Shown: positions 1 through 14,177, counted from the stretch's first letter. The stretch: DNA of 64,000 bases from Triplophysa rosa (GCF_024868665.1 NC_079902.1:14787154-14851153); one strand, 5' to 3'. Notes: generated by a model from the letters alone, not told the origin. Numbers and translations: made by a program.

Positions 1-3000
1 TGCACACAGGCTGTGTAAACACAAATTGCTCCCGTAAACAAACAGCTGACCTCCTCTATACGTGTCCGACCAGACGTGCAGTGTATGACCCATGGACCCG
101 AGCCATTTCCACGGCAGGAAAATAGAGTCGGACTGTAATGCATGAAAATGACGGGGAGACTTAGCCATTTGTTTAAGTCGGAGAGCTTGCCTCACCACCA
201 CCCTTGAATCCTAATGGGCACTGCCAGTATGAAAGAGCCTGCTGTTCAATGAATAAACGATGGGAGGCTGGGGAACAGGGATGGAGAGAGAGAAGAGTAT
301 TGATCTACACCTGAGAGCGTTCGTTTGCATATTCCAGATCAAACGTCTCTGCTATTGATAATTTTGGTTGCTATTTTTGACAGAGCACTACAGGTTAATC
401 TAAAGCTTTTGATTTTGGCACTAATCTTTTCAGAAAAGAAGGTCGTAGCAACATTTGTGAGTAGTCTAAACTACTGAAAAGACTTAAACCAAACCAGTTG
501 GGCTGAACAAGGGGACGTTAAGCACTGAAAGTGATGAATGAGTGAATAAAACAAACTAATGAATAAAAAAACAGGGAGGAGACAGGATGTCACATTATAA
601 AAAATAACTGTTAAATGAGATCACAGACACTTATATTTACAGCCTTTTACCAGAGTACATGGACAGTGTATTTACACAACTGTTTGCCTAAATGCTTGTC
701 ATCCCCAAAAGCTCATTTAAAAGGTTCTTTCCCAATTAACTGATTCTTATCGCTAATTAAGAGAGCTATAAGAAGGTTGCAACATTTTTCGTGCAAGGAA
801 AGGGAAATTCAGTCTGTCTAGTTTCTATCCACATGCTTTTCCTGTTTTAGTCATGCTGATTTATAAAACAGTGTCATTAAATAAACAGATAAGACAATGG
901 GCGATGTCCTGACCAGCTGTGGCTATTGTTCTAACCAACATTCCAAGTTTATGCGTTAAACGTAAAAAACACTGAGACAAAGACTGTGGAAAATGATCAT
1001 TTTAGATCATATTTTTCCAAAACCCTTTTGAATTTACAATAAGCAGATATTGTTATAGGTTGAACATACAAATAAACCGTAAATGATGTGACAGCATAAA
1101 AAATAACAATGAAGATAAATCTCTCTTATGCTATTATGATATATTTGTCAACAACCCATATACAGAATATACCTCAGTATTAACACTATTGTTTTGCTGA
1201 ATCTCAATGAAGATGTATACTGTATGCTTGTGTGGGCGAGCACAGATCGTAGATGCGTTTTAATGGTCATAATTGTTGTCAGTTTGTTTAATGTAATAAT
1301 TGCATCATTTTCTTATGGAAGATGTGGGTAGCTTGGGTAGCTTGAAGAGTGCAGTTTACTCACAAAGATCTGCAGAAGCTGAAATTCTCCAGTTAGTTTC
1401 CTCAGATCACTTTTCTTAAAAAAGGCCAAATTTTTGCTTCACCGTATGTCACTAATAATATATCAAGATGATATTTTTATCCCAGTATTTTCTTCTCTGA
1501 AATTGAAGCATGACAAGTAGCACTTTTACATCACCGATAGGCATTGGCTTGCTAGTATGTGGTGCTGTTTGTCTATGTGTCAATCACTGTGTATATGTGT
1601 AAAAATAACTGTGTAAAAATACCCCCCCCCCCTCTCCAATGAGGTGACCCTGTAACTTTTTGAAGTTCCAAGCTTGCCAGATTTCGCAAGGAACTTTTAA
1701 GTCTTGGCAAGCGGATTTACCATCTGTACCTCAAATGATGGCATCTTGTTTTCGCCTCCTCAAAATAATTTCTAAATGATCAGGACTGATTTCCATAATT
1801 TCTCTTTAGAGGATAAGGACCCCTCCTCCAAATATGAAACCAATAACATTACTTCCAGAAAAGCCACTGGAGACTTTGGAGACGCTAGCCAATAAATCAC
1901 AGAGCTCATAATTTGCACATAAACAGGACTGCTGATCCGCTGTAATAATGCTGAATGAAGACTCTTGTAAGTGAGGGCTGCTGTGAGTCTCTTCATAATT
2001 GTGCTAATTATCATTGAGGTTTCGCTGGTCACTTGTTTGTTCATTAATCTCGAGGAGTTTCGAGAAATGAGCAAATATGCCTAAGTGGGAAGTAGAAACT
2101 AAAGAGATACATACACGTTCAAATGTACCCACACCACAACATTTTTTTTGCTGAAACGCGGTCTGGCTGGATTAGTTAGAGGAAGTCAGTGCAGAAAGCA
2201 GGGGTGGACAAAGGCTAACATCAGTGTCTAATACCTACGTGCTAATGCTGGAAAATATAGCAGTTAAAATAAACAAAAGGTGTGCAAAGTGAGCGGCGAA
2301 GACTTTGTGTGCACATGGAAGAGGCTGCTGCATTGTCTGAGGTGCATAAAAGAATGCTTTGTATTCTGGGAAGAGGGCTTGAACCGTGAGTTCAAATCAG
2401 ATGCTTGTCTAAGAACACAAAGACGTCTCTCTCTCCCTTTCTCTCGCTCTCTCTGCCTTTTATTTATTATTTCTGCTCTGCCTCATAGATCTACTTTTAC
2501 CTTTGCTCACTGGCCACAAAGGTGACATCTGGAAGAGGAAAAAACTGAAGCAAACAAACTTTGTTCAATGTCTGGAGTGGTTTGTCACAAGGTATTCTAG
2601 ACTTCTACTGGGAAACACAAATAAAGATAATTCCAAAAACTGACATTTAACCGACGTTAAACTTGCGTGTCGGGTTTTGTAGTAACACGCTCAAGGGTGC
2701 CTTAAGTTTACCGATGCGTTTCAGTGGTGTGCCATGTAGCACATCAAAGTTGTATCCTGAACCGCTTTAAGACTTCAGAGCATTATCGCATTTATCGTTT
2801 TATGTTTGTTGACATGATGTTCAGCTGAGAGCATTATGCTTCTGAAACTTTGTGCTAATCTAGATGAGGATCGGAGATAGTTGACTGGAAGGGAATGACA
2901 CTTTGTCGTTTGTGTCTGTGTGTGTTCACAGAAGAGTGAGATAAGACTCAACAGAAGTGAATTGAAATGATAATGCCACTACTGATTTGCCTTGAATGAT

Positions 3001-3124
3001 GCCGGCGCCGATTTGAACCGTCTGATTCCATGAGGATGTTTGTTTTTTAAGGTAGCGTGCACACGTGTGGAGTCACAGTATCGGCCCTGGTGCACAAACA
3101 CGGTACACAGAAGAAAAGTTATGG
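1..3124. other. Intronic sequence with no supported feature except a poly-C run
   Basis: Apart from 11 consecutive C at 1622-1632, I see no gene, RNA or intact repeat. Short open frames at 1772-2074 (minus) and 2280-2525 (plus) have no recognisable composition or motifs. Confidence 0.5.
1622..1632. repeat. Poly-C run (11 C)
   Basis: Homopolymer within intronic sequence, read directly. It is of the kind prone to length error in sequencing. Confidence 0.9.
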
Positions 3125-3127
3125 GCT

Positions 3128-3512
3128 TATTAAGCCTGACGTCACGCAGCACCATATATGAAAGGTCATATATTGTTTCCGGGTCCAAACACTCAATAAG
3201 ATGCTATAGTCAAACATCAAAAAATGCTAATATAAGCTCATGGCGAGCTGTAAAACTATTATAAAACCGAGATCCTAACATATATTCCCACATGGCCAAT
3301 CAGCGATTTATTTCTCATAACTTATTCAAATATTAATGTCGGAGATTCTGTGAGCCTGGTGACTGTAGTGTATACTTTGAGTTAATACATGTTTCGCTTA
3401 AATATGCAATATGGTGCAATATGGTAAACGGTGCTCATAAACAGCAGTTTAAGCTGTAGCCCCGCTTGAAATGAATATGCTTGGACCCGAAAACGGTATT
3501 CCTCATGTCACC
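3128..3512. mobile_element. Possible degenerate inverted-repeat element (gacgtca / gggtccaa arms)
   Basis: The left part carries TGACGTCACGCAGCACC and then TTTCCGGGTCCAA. Read in reverse complement, the right part carries GGTGACATGAGG and then TTTTCGGGTCCAA. This gives roughly 50-bp degenerate inverted arms enclosing an AT-rich middle, like an old non-autonomous DNA transposon. Ends and target duplication are unclear. Confidence 0.35.
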
Positions 3513-3519
3513 ATTTAAC

Positions 3520-6230
3520 AAGTAAATAGAAATAAATTTTCTTTTGTATTTTGCTTGTGTCGAGGATTGTGTTCACCTGTTTGTCTGTATGTTTGATCAC
3601 AGGCACTCCTGTTCCTGTGAATTTTCCAGTGTCTCTTAGTTTCAGTCGACATCTGTATTTTCTCACTCTCTTCTCCATTTTGTATTTTGGTACATTCTTT
3701 CACTCTCCCGTGTCCCATTTGATGTTTGTGCCCTGTGGCTGTCCAACACCAGAGTTCAGGCATTCCAAACATTATGAAGGATTTCCATAGGTTTTGTTTT
3801 GTGTATGAATTCCTTGTGGGATCATTACATTATATACTGCAAAGATGGGAAATGCTCAAGTATTTTTATTCTTAGGTACGTTTTCAAATATCTGTTTCAG
3901 TGTTTTTAGCTATACTTTGGAAAAAGTTTTTCCAATTTTTCCAATACAATTTTTCCAAAAAGTACAATTATTTGAAAAAAATTCTTGAATGAAATTACTC
4001 AAGTACTGCCCACATCTGATACAATGTTCTTTATCCAAACAATTTCTATTCCCATTGCTTTTATTTAGCAGTTCTGTGTGTATGTGTCTATATGTGCCAT
4101 TGACTTTTTAGGATTTCCTTTCCTGTCACAATGACATCTTGTCCGTTAGACTTGTTGTGACAGGTACAGTATATCAGAAAATGAAAGGATTATGTAACAG
4201 ACCGTTAAGCAAACATTCCCCACTTGCCCAGTGTTTTCCTATACAGTAAACACATGTAAAGACACATGAATGTTCTTGAACTGTGTTTTTTTTCTATTTG
4301 TGTCTAACATGCTTCTCCATCTGTTGCTTCTGTGTGTGGCAGTTTTGACATGCAAACCACCATAGTTTGCATTTTATTTAACTTCGGTACCAACATGACA
4401 TTGTAAAATCGGGTGACGTCTGATGTTTGTATGCATGAAAGAAATCAAGATGTCAGCAATAAATATCAATGTCTCCCTCATTTCCCTATCCTGCTCATAC
4501 TGTATTGCTCTAGCTGGAGGATACAGAGGATGGTTATAATTGTGCTGGGCTGCCTTTGCCTGCCTATTGGCGTCCATAACCTCTCCTCTGAGCGTAGAGC
4601 ACCATCTGTTCTCCACACTCACTGACACCGGCACCATGTGTACAGATTCATCATTCTGTGTGCAAGTGCACAGTGAGAGACGAGAGAGTGACTTAGAGGT
4701 TCGACCGCACCTCAGATATGTATGGGTTAGTCTTTAACATGAGATTTTGCATTTGTAGGGGCAGAATGAGAGAGCTAGAAGAAGAGATTAAGCACTTTGT
4801 CCTCTGGCAATGCAAAGGAAATTTGGCTGGTATACGATGTAATAACCCATAGTTATCTGATGACTTAGATAAGCACTTTCCTCCCTTCTGCAGCTGTCTT
4901 TGGGGTTCAATCTAAGAATAAAAAAACAGAGATTGTTGTCAACCTTATAGGTTTCATGTGTGAATCCAGCAGAATTATTTAACCGCACCTCTTGAGTGAT
5001 TCGTCACATGGACTTTACGGCGACTGGCTCAAAAACTTCCATTCCCAAAGTGCCTTTGAGCAAAGAACTAAGCAACTGCTATGGGAGCAATGTATAGCTT
5101 TGTCCATGATCTCTTTGACGCAAACACAGGCGCCCCCAGTTTCCTTCCGTCCTCTGTGCATGGACACACATGTATGCACACCATCCGAGTGAGCTATATT
5201 TAGCGTGTACATTGTGATAAAGACCAGCGCTGCAGGCGGCGATGGAGTCGCCCGTCATCCTTCCCGCCGAGGCCACGAAGAGAGGCAAAAAAAAACGAGT
5301 TGCCAGCAAGAAAGTGACAAAGAAAGAGAGCGCCTTTAAAAAGATGCAGCAAGCATAAAATAATGAAAAGTGAAGTAGAGGGGAACGGGAGGCATGTGGA
5401 TGCACGATCCATCCCTCTCCCTGTTTTTCTGCCTTCTCTTTATGCGTACACACGCTGTCTGATCTGCCTTTCATTTCCGTCTGCCTTCAAACACCTTCAT
5501 CTTGCTCTCCATATGTTTGATATCAGCACATTGGGTACGCAGTTGATTCCTTTGATAAATTGAAATTACAGCATTTTTCATATATCAGACGAATGTGTTT
5601 TTGCTATTTTTTAAAAGTCCAGTTTATGCTTTGAGTTTGACATCAGCCCTAGAATGTCCCAGTGATGGCGCGGTTCCCATAACAAAGCTGAAGACCTGCC
5701 AACATGTTTTGCGATGCCCATGAAGTCGTCACACTGATTTACAAGCATCAGCAGCATAACACACACGGCTCTCCCCAGAAATGCCTGTAACCTATTGCCT
5801 CATTGCCAGTGGAGGCCACAGGAGCTATTTTGGATGTTCTTGTAGCATACTTTCTGTCTATTCCAACCACCAAAATCTGAATCAACTTTGAGTATATGTT
5901 TAGGTTAGCCTTTAGGTGACATTACTAGTAATCTCATCCTCTAAAGAACAGGTTACTTTTGTTTCTGTAACTGATCCAGAAATATTCATTTGGCTTTGAA
6001 TGTCACCAGCGTGTGAAGCATGTAAAATCTGAGAATTTGAGATTTACTTCAAAGCCAACCTGCATTAGACAAGACTTTTAACTTACCCATAAATGAATGT
6101 GACCAGTTAATTGTCACAGGAGTGTTGACGTCCATTTCTTCCGCATGTGACAATGATCGTTCTTGTTTTTTGCACCCTAATATTGCTCTTACAAAGCAAA
6201 AGGCTCATGTAATTAACCTTTCAGCATTTC
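3520..6230. other. Intronic sequence, nothing supported
   Basis: AT-rich stretches alternate with ordinary unique-looking sequence. Open frames of 65-131 codons overlap one another on both strands around 4.4-5.5 kb, with no family resemblance. Confidence 0.45.
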
Positions 6231-6233
6231 CCA

Positions 6234-6309
6234 CCTCTCTCTCTCTCACACACACGCACACACACGCACACACACACACACGCACACACGCACACACACA
6301 CACACACAC
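6234..6309. repeat. (TC)n-(CA)n microsatellite
   Basis: A short TC run passes into an interrupted CA array with scattered CACG interruptions. This is a typical fish dinucleotide microsatellite, likely to vary in length. Confidence 0.95.
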
Positions 6310-9300
6310 GTCTTCATATATATGAACACATACATACATTAAACTCAAGATCAACAGAATATGCTAATGTCCATTCTCAGTATGATCCTCTCTCACCATC
6401 ATCTATTAGGCTATATATCAACCCGCTGTCATTTAGATCATCAGATATCACACTACAGTATGTGCGCGTGTGTAAGCATGTGTGTGAGAGAGAGTTAATC
6501 TGCTCTTATCTGTGTATTGCCAGCAGCTATCTGATAGCAGGTTGTCTAGCTAACGGAGAGAAGCACTCAGCTCTTTTACAAACGCTCACAGACAGTCTAA
6601 AACGACCTCCTGCATTTATTCAGAGGAATAAGAGGTTGTATCTTTGTTTGTGAGTACAGTCAGAGAAACAGAAAGAGGAGGGAGAGAGATACTCAGAGTG
6701 TCCGGCTGATTAATGTCCTACTTGGAAAGAGGAGAGGAAAAATGGACATGAAGTGGGAATTGGGGAATGAGGGGACCATTGGGAAAGGAAGACACGGGCA
6801 CCAGAGGAAGTGACCTGCCTCGCAGGTCTATGGTGCATTCTGTGAAAGTCACGCACATTAACACACCAATGTCCACGGTGAAGGTGAAGCCACGCGGTGA
6901 AACTAGCTAAAGCTAAAAACGCTTAGTCCCTCATGAGGTCACCGAGAGAGAACAAAGCATTTAAGCACTAATGAACGATTTAGGGCTATTATTCATCATT
7001 TAGTAACCCACACAAAGACTTTACCAAGGTAACCATAGGTATTTTTACCATTATTTTTTCTGTACAAATAAATGAGAAATATATATTATTAGAACTTGCA
7101 TCACTTTTGTTCCTTTTTGAAGCACCGTTTTTATTATAAAACAATCGTGACCTTCTGCATACTAAGAAACTTGTACAACCGCATCTTTTCGCAGGTTTGT
7201 CAGATGATTGAGTGTTTTTTTTATCTTCATTATTTTCTCTAGAACTCTGATGTCCTTCCATCAAGATTCAAAGTTCTTCCCAACCCTTCCTGAGATAGAA
7301 ATCATTTACACATACAAACACACATACCCACACAAACCTGTCTGACAATAGCGAGGGCCGTATATACCGTCGGGAATAGATGACTCAATCGATGTCCTTC
7401 AAAGAGACACAGTGACTGACTGCTGCTCATCACTTTATCTCTGTCTCTTTTACTCTTCCTCCGTCTTTATTTTTCATCAGGACTTGAGAAATGACAGAGA
7501 TTGCAAAACAGAAGACCGTAGGTTGAGTGTGGTCAGGATACTCGAACAGCCCATGTTTAGAATGCACCACGTTGTTTACATGTTTCTAAGAATCCAACCG
7601 ATTAATTCTCAACCTGATCTCATGTGAGAACAAAACTATTTTATGAGGTGGCACTTTGGAATGAATGCGTATTAAAATGTGCAAATGAGATCAAATTAAT
7701 TCTTATTAATTAGCAATTTGATAAATGCTATTTTGAATTTCCTTCAGATTCAAATTTTCTGTCTCTAAACTAGTATTTGAACACAGGAGATATTGCACAC
7801 CTCAGCTTTAGTGCACAATATTTCCTCGGTAAACTTAAGGTGGCACATAAACCAGGCTGCGTTGTTTCCATGGCACTAATTACAAAAACATGTCAAAAAG
7901 CCTTGCGTGTCTGTTATATGTGTATTTCTAATGTTTATTTTACAGGAACGGTTGTCATTTTATGCTGCATTTGCTCAATACCTTGAAACACAAAGAGGAG
8001 AGATGAACTATTGAGCCAGTGGTGTAGTTTAAAGGTGTCGGGTTTTGTGTGTCTGTTTTTGTGTTTGCTGGAGTTTTGCCTGAGGGAAGTGCTTAATCTA
8101 AGAACATAATATTCAAACAGCCTAAGTACTCTCTCTGACTCTAATGCATGTCTTTAAAAGCATTAACTCTAGTTGAACTTCATTTATGCTAAATGTTTGT
8201 GTGGGTTGGTCTAAGAGTAGTGCCTGTCTCTCTATCAACTTACAACCGATTCGCAAAACTTTCTTATGTGTTAAAGCATTCCTTAAAGTGGTTCGACTGG
8301 TTTCGCTTTGGGATTTTACATCATGTTGTAACCCAACACAAGACCAAATAGGCTACAGTATGTTTATCGTACAAAAGTAAACAAAGATGTGCAAACATCA
8401 GGTCAAATATAGTTTGTTTAAAGCTTTTTTATCAGGTTTTATGAATCAGATGAATTTGCCTGTGCAATATCCACAAGCTTCCTTTACGGCGGATATTTAG
8501 CAACTTTATTGATTCAGTTGTTGTGACAGTAAACCAATGAGCAATTTTAAACTGCAAGTGTTACACGGGCCGCGTGCACATATCATAAAGCTGCTGTATC
8601 GTCAGCTGGCCATTAATCTGATAAACATTATACTAAAGATCATTTGCAAAAGCTGCCTTTTTACTTGAACTCCCTTTTAAAACTGCAAACTATGAGCACA
8701 TTTAGTCTAAGTGATGTTTAATGTTTGTTATCTATTTGCTTAAGGTAATCGGTCCACATTTTGAAGTTCGTCTTTCAAAATATTGTTCAGTCCCTCACAG
8801 GAGCAGTCCGTCTTAACTTTAGATCTATGTGTGACGCATACTTTTTTACGCCGTGAAATAAGCTTCGCCTGGTTGTAAGTGCACCCACGAACAGCAGGTG
8901 TTGCTCATCAGTTTTGACATGATTTTTAATAGATTACCACATGAAATCGACAGTATTACAATTAAAAATATGAATCACAGTCTCATTTTCTGTCATCAGA
9001 ATACGCTATTCAAAGTGCAATAAAGTACTTCCGCCACTTCACCGGAAATTGTACCAAGGTTCATTTTTACAGTAGCGCCCTCCGGAAACTTGTGGATATA
9101 GTTCCTTCCATTGAACTGTTTTCTTTTAGTGTTGTTTTTCTTCGGTGTCCCTGGTGGTTCACGAGGGAATTGCAGGGGGTTTGTGAGGTACACAATATGT
9201 CTACCAGTGCAAATGCAAGTTAAATTGTAGAAAGAAAAGTTTAATAATCGTTATGTAAAATACTACTAATAAAAACGAATAATTTAGGTTTATAGAGAAA

Positions 9301-9740
9301 GATAGTGAAACAAGATGTTTGTACTCTCTCATTTTTTTTATTCCTTCCTTACATATCACTGAATGTGTAGTTTTGACTCTCTTTCATTATTTGACTAGAT
9401 TTTGCTTTACACAGAAGCTGAAAAAAATATTTTCTGTCAGACAGAAGCAGCCGACTGTAGGAGAGCTCAGGTGTTTTAATACCCATTCTCAATCGGCCCT
9501 GGGATGCTCGTGTGTATGTGTGGGTGTGTGTGTACTTGCTGATCGGAAATATCCTTGACGCTGTAACTTCCAGAGTAATCTAAACTGGTCTGATAAGTGT
9601 GTGACTGGCATTCTGCTGTTGTGTTGCTGTGATATCTGAGTGTTTGAGAGGCGATACGTTTGGTGCACTGAGGCAGTAAATTGAAAATATATTCACAGAG
9701 ACTCTTGATGTTTTTAAACTTGATTTGTTGCGTTGAAACT
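6310..9740. other. Intronic sequence, nothing supported beyond a repeat remnant
   Basis: There is no coding signal. The minus-strand open frame at 8996-9193 (65 codons) has no recognisable motif. The purine-rich stretch around 6660-6800 is unremarkable. Confidence 0.45.
7608..7660. repeat. Short fragment resembling the CAACCTGATCTC palindromic element
   Basis: CTCAACCTGATCTCATGTG and TTATGAGGTGGC match the terminal portions of the elements at 35951 and 37796. Only a remnant remains and its edges are uncertain. Confidence 0.4.
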
Positions 9741-9742
9741 AG

Positions 9743-9743
<1 letters not shown>

Positions 9744-9789
<46 letters not shown>
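9744..9789. repeat. (TG)n microsatellite, about 23 units
   Basis: Perfect TG repeat read directly, flanked by atatgaatgt. Alternating purine-pyrimidine sequence of this length can adopt Z-DNA. Confidence 0.95.
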
Positions 9790-9790
<1 letters not shown>

Positions 9791-10570
9791 ATATGAATGT
9801 CACTCTACCTCAGTCAGTGTGTTAGTGTATCTGTCACAGATCTCTGTTGCCATGGCAAACCGTCAGACCTGTCACTCCGTGTTGCTTTTAGCTGCTCCTC
9901 AGGTCATGTGAAAGGAATTCAAATGATAGCACTGAATGTTTGTGATTGTGCGCTTGTTTAACTGTATGAACAAAACAAGGCATTGTTTGATTTTGTAGCT
10001 TTTTCCTGTGTGTTTTTTAATAGAAATTACTTGTAATTTATTCTCAGTCGTCTTTTTTCCTCTTCTGCTCTGACCATTCATTTCCATCTGAGTTATGTTT
10101 AGTAGGTCACAGTTCATTTCCATTAGAATTTACATAATGCCCATTTATTTTGCAAGGCAAACAGGCTCCATCCGCGAACCATCCGTGCCGAAATCATGTA
10201 ACTAAAGGCATGTTAAAATGAAGTTCTCATAGCTTTTGATATCAAAGTTAACATGAAATGCGAAAAAAACAAAAAAAAAAAACAAAAGAAATCTGGCAGG
10301 GTCTCTATCGCTAAGACTCCAGCACCGCCTGAAATGTGCTTTGGCTCTGTTCCGGAGCGTTTGCAGAGCATGTCTGTTTGAGGGCCTGTTAGAGGTTGTT
10401 AGGCTTAAGTCAGGTGATTGGGCAGCTGCTGTCTGCTTACATCTCATCTCTTTAATCCACAGGCGGAGTTTAGACCTGGGCCTCTGGCTTCTAGCTGAAT
10501 AAGACATACACGCTAATGTAGCATTAAGAGCCTGTGTCGGAGAGGCAGTGGAGAGGAAGTGTTCGTGTGT

Positions 10571-10653
10571 GGAGAGGAGAGGAGAGGAGAGGAGAGGAGA
10601 GGAGAGGAGAGGAGAGGAGAGGAGAGGAGAGGAGAGGAGAGGAGAGGAGAGAG
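10571..10653. repeat. (GGAGA)n pentanucleotide array, about 16 units
   Basis: The array of GGAGA is nearly perfect, purine-only on the + strand, and ends in GAGAGGGAG. Open frames on both strands here exist only because a five-base unit cycles through all frames without stops. Polypurine mirror repeats of this kind can form triplex (H-DNA) structures. Confidence 0.95.
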
Positions 10654-10974
10654 GGAGCTATAGAGAGTGTAGTGTTGTGTTCCTGTTCCTCAGGGGAGGA
10701 TGTATCTGCTGAGAGCGTCCAAGAGTGCAAATGAGTCTCCACTCGATTAGAAATGATGGAGGGATAAATATCTGTGAGGTTTGACAGAGTGATTCTGCCC
10801 ATCTGAGGAGAAAGCGTAATGGCGGGTACATCAAGAACTTTTAAAGTGAACTGCGATCCCTTAGGGTATTGTTTATGGCTATATACATTACACATGTTAA
10901 TGTATATGACAAACAAATGCGCACACACACATATATGGGTAGTTGACAAAAATATACCATAGATGTGTTTTATG

Positions 10975-11380
10975 GTGTGACAGCAAGAATTTACAAAACA
11001 AACTGTATATTATTTTATCATTTTTATAGAAATATAAGATGTAGTATGTTATAATATATTATTTTATAATATTTATATTTATAATGTAAAATATCATTAT
11101 ATTATATAATACTTATAGTATATACTTATATCGTTGTATTATTAACCGTTTTTATCATTAATAATTAAAAACTAATTATTAGTTTATTTAAGTTTAATAT
11201 TTTAAATAATATTTTATTTTTTTAGATTTCTTGTTATTTTAGTTTGATTGTTAGCAATTTTGCTACGCCCTCTTGTCATTTTATTATAATATTTTTTTCC
11301 TATATGAGTTTAATATACTTACGCATACATTTTTTAGTTTTAATTTATTTAGTAATGTATTTTTTTTCAGTTCATAATTT
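10975..11380. repeat. AT-rich low-complexity block
   Basis: About 400 bases dominated by A and T, with many TATAATAT-type stretches and short palindromes. Nothing codes here. It could be an old degraded element or simply AT-rich intron. Confidence 0.7.
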
Positions 11381-12722
11381 TGGTGAGTCAACTTAAACCT
11401 ATTTCAAAAGTATATTTTCATAAGCAATTTTTTCACAGTTTTCACCAAGAACATAATATGAATAAAGCGAACAATGTCGGCTTTTACTGCACATTTCATT
11501 GACTTTTGATTTCATTCGAGTGACGTCCTAATGAATCTCACTCTTCAGACTTGATGCGTTACCTTATCTTCTAATCTCACTCCATTCCCTCCCGTTTGGC
11601 TTGCCTGCACCTCCATTCCTAATAGTCAGAAAAATCCCACTCACTTCTACTTCCTCTCTCGTCTCACTGATGCTGTTAACAGGTATCAAAGCTTTTCTGC
11701 AGTCTGAGGGCCAAAACCGCTACCTAAGTCCCACAGGTGCATTTTCCCAGCTAACCAATCCCATCCTCAGGCATAGCTGTCATTCCTTACATAACTCAAC
11801 CCTGGCACCTGCCCTCTAGCTTGGAACAGAGGGAGAGGGAACAGCGGCACAAGGGAGGGAGGCAGGTTAGTAGTGGGAGCTGGTTTTGTTTGCAAGTGAG
11901 TGCCGTCTTAGCTGGGGGCTAAAATAGCTGAAGTACACCAAGAGAGGGAACAAAGCAGCTTTTACATAAAGTACAGCGAAAGAAAAAAACTCTCTCACAC
12001 ACACACACACTCGAAACCTCGTCTATATTCTGTTCCAGACTTTCTCACCCCCCCACCCTCTTTTACTCGCCTCTGTTTGAGAATGAGAAGCAGGACTCAT
12101 ATTATCATAGCAGCACATCCACTGTATCATCTCCGCCTGCGGTGAACGTGTTTTTGTGTGTGAGGGTATGGATTATAGTCTCACAAAGTTGCCGTTCACT
12201 GTCTTATCATCCTCGCAGAGAGAGAGAGAGAGAAAACTAATGAGGAACAGAATACAATGAAGCACACATACAAACACAGATACAGATATACACACATCCA
12301 ATAAGCTCAAGGCTGCTCGTCTGGTATTATTCACCTCCGCTCTTTATTGAACAGAGAGGACAATAGGGTAGTGTGTGCATCCATCCACACGCACTCACCA
12401 GAGACCCTCTGCTGTCCTGCTCTCTTCTGTTTATCAGTGCAAGGGGGAGGCCAGCGCTCACAGTAGATACAGCATGCATCAAAAACTATTCCTCCCTCTG
12501 AATAGGAGTGTTGTGCTTTATACAAACACGCACTGTGTGGCTTATCTTCATCTTATCTGGTGCAAAGGAGATGAGCCACATGTTGGAGGTGCTCCAGAAG
12601 TTCGGCTAAATGTAATCAAAGCTCCAAACTTAGTGAGCTGCCTCGCTGCCTACATGCATAGAACCAGCATCATTATGTTCAGTCCTATCGGAACAGACTT
12701 TACGTAGGCAACTCACTTATTT

Positions 12723-12880
12723 TCCTGTAGCTCAGCCGGTAGACCGTGATGCTACAGTTAGCAATGCCAAAGTCATGGGTTTGCTTCCCAAGAAATGCAC
12801 TTACTGCTAAAATATATAGCTTGAATGCAGTAAAAGCTGCTTTGCCATTGCCAGAATCATAAATGTAATGTAAATGTAGG
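12723..12880 (+). mobile_element. tRNA-derived SINE, sense orientation
   Basis: The head reads CCTGTAGCTCAGCCGGTAGA, a tRNA-like A box. It is followed by GTCATGGGTTTGCTTCCC, a decayed B box (GGTTCGANTCC type). Then come GAATGCAGTAAAAGCTGCTT and a tail AAATGTAATGTAAATG. This is the layout of the common cyprinid tRNA-derived SINE whose tail reads GCTAAATGCATAAATGTAAA. CpG sites are decayed, so the copy is old. No clear target duplication was seen. Confidence 0.85.
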
Positions 12881-13506
12881 TTTTGGAATAGAGCAATAGT
12901 GTTAGATATTCAAAGCCTCCCTTGAGCCTTTCAGTGCATCAAGATGGTGGAAAACAGCACACAGCTATCCACTGTTACATCAGATGCACTTAAGGATGTG
13001 CTAATTACTTTCAGCTCTTCCCTTTCCATTCATTAAATGTCAACCTGCAACACGCGTGCAATAAAAAGGTGATGTGTCCTCATTAATGGCCTTTTAAAAA
13101 ACATTTCTCTCTGTTTGCGTGGTGGAAATTACAATTCGCCCATACTGACATTGTGTACATCTTGTTGCAGCATATGGTTGAACATTAAAGATACCCTCAC
13201 TGCTTTTGTTTGATGAAGCCATACACTACTTAAACTGTCACTAAAGGTGTTGTGCAGGGATTTTACAGGGATTTCTTGAAAGCTTTTTTAAAGCTTGTTT
13301 AAAGCAAAATAACAAAAAAGGTAGTTACGCTTTCGTAAAGCTGTATAATCTGTAAGAAGGCTCTGTATTTTTTTGTCAAAAATCAGTACTTACATAGTGT
13401 TATTACTTACTGGTAAATGTAATGGTACACAGCAAAATCGCCAGTGTTAAAAAAGGTCAAATTAACACACACAGTGTATATATAATCCACACTCTCAAAG
13501 TGTCAT

Positions 13507-13549
13507 TATGGATAAAAATGTTTGCTAAATGCATAAATGTAATGTAAAC
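13507..13549 (+). mobile_element. SINE 3'-tail fragment
   Basis: TATGGATAAAAATGTTTGCT followed by AAATGCATAAATGTAATG matches the 3' tail of the SINE at 12723. Only about 43 bases remain. Confidence 0.7.
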
Positions 13550-14177
13550 TTAAAAAAGAAACAATTTCCAATAGTGTAATTATTCAAGGAATGTTGTTCA
13601 AAAGTAATTCATCTTTTTTTACTAGGACAAATGCAGAGGCAATATGCAGAAAATTTACACTGATGTATAGAACACTAGTACTACCAATACTTTGATTCCA
13701 TCTGTTCCACAAAAGAACATTTTATTAATTTTACAATTTAGCACTTATTAGATGTCTTTTAGGGAACAGCTGCATTGGCATTAAAATGTGATTTGTAACC
13801 TGTGCTGATCATTTCATTCAAGTATAAAAGCCCTGCAGTCCGAGAAGAAAGGGAAGGAGTTAATCAATGGAGGCCATTATGTTCCGCACATCAAGGTCAT
13901 CTTGACAATTTTTATAGCATGTTCTCCTAGAGTCCTTCATTGACAACACCAAATAGACTGAGATGGAGACAAGTGCCCTCTTCTTCTGCACTTCTTATTT
14001 CCTCTCATTTCTCCAGTTTGCTCGCTCGCTCTGTGAAACAATTTACGTGCTGTGCGAGCAGCTTTGGGTGTTCAGAGGCGAGTGTTGCTCTAGAATGTGT
14101 TTACCTTGTAAAAATGAACAAAATAAACATTGCTGCTTAGCACTCTAACCATGTGTGGAGGTGGAAAGGATGAGAGG

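Noticed and set aside
10524..10949. 141-codon minus-strand open frame, and the plus frame over the same place
   Set aside because: Both are produced by the GGAGA array, whose five-base unit contains no stop in any frame.
12723..12800. Possible tRNA gene
   Set aside because: A and B boxes are present, but the stems do not pair and the sequence continues into a SINE body and tail.
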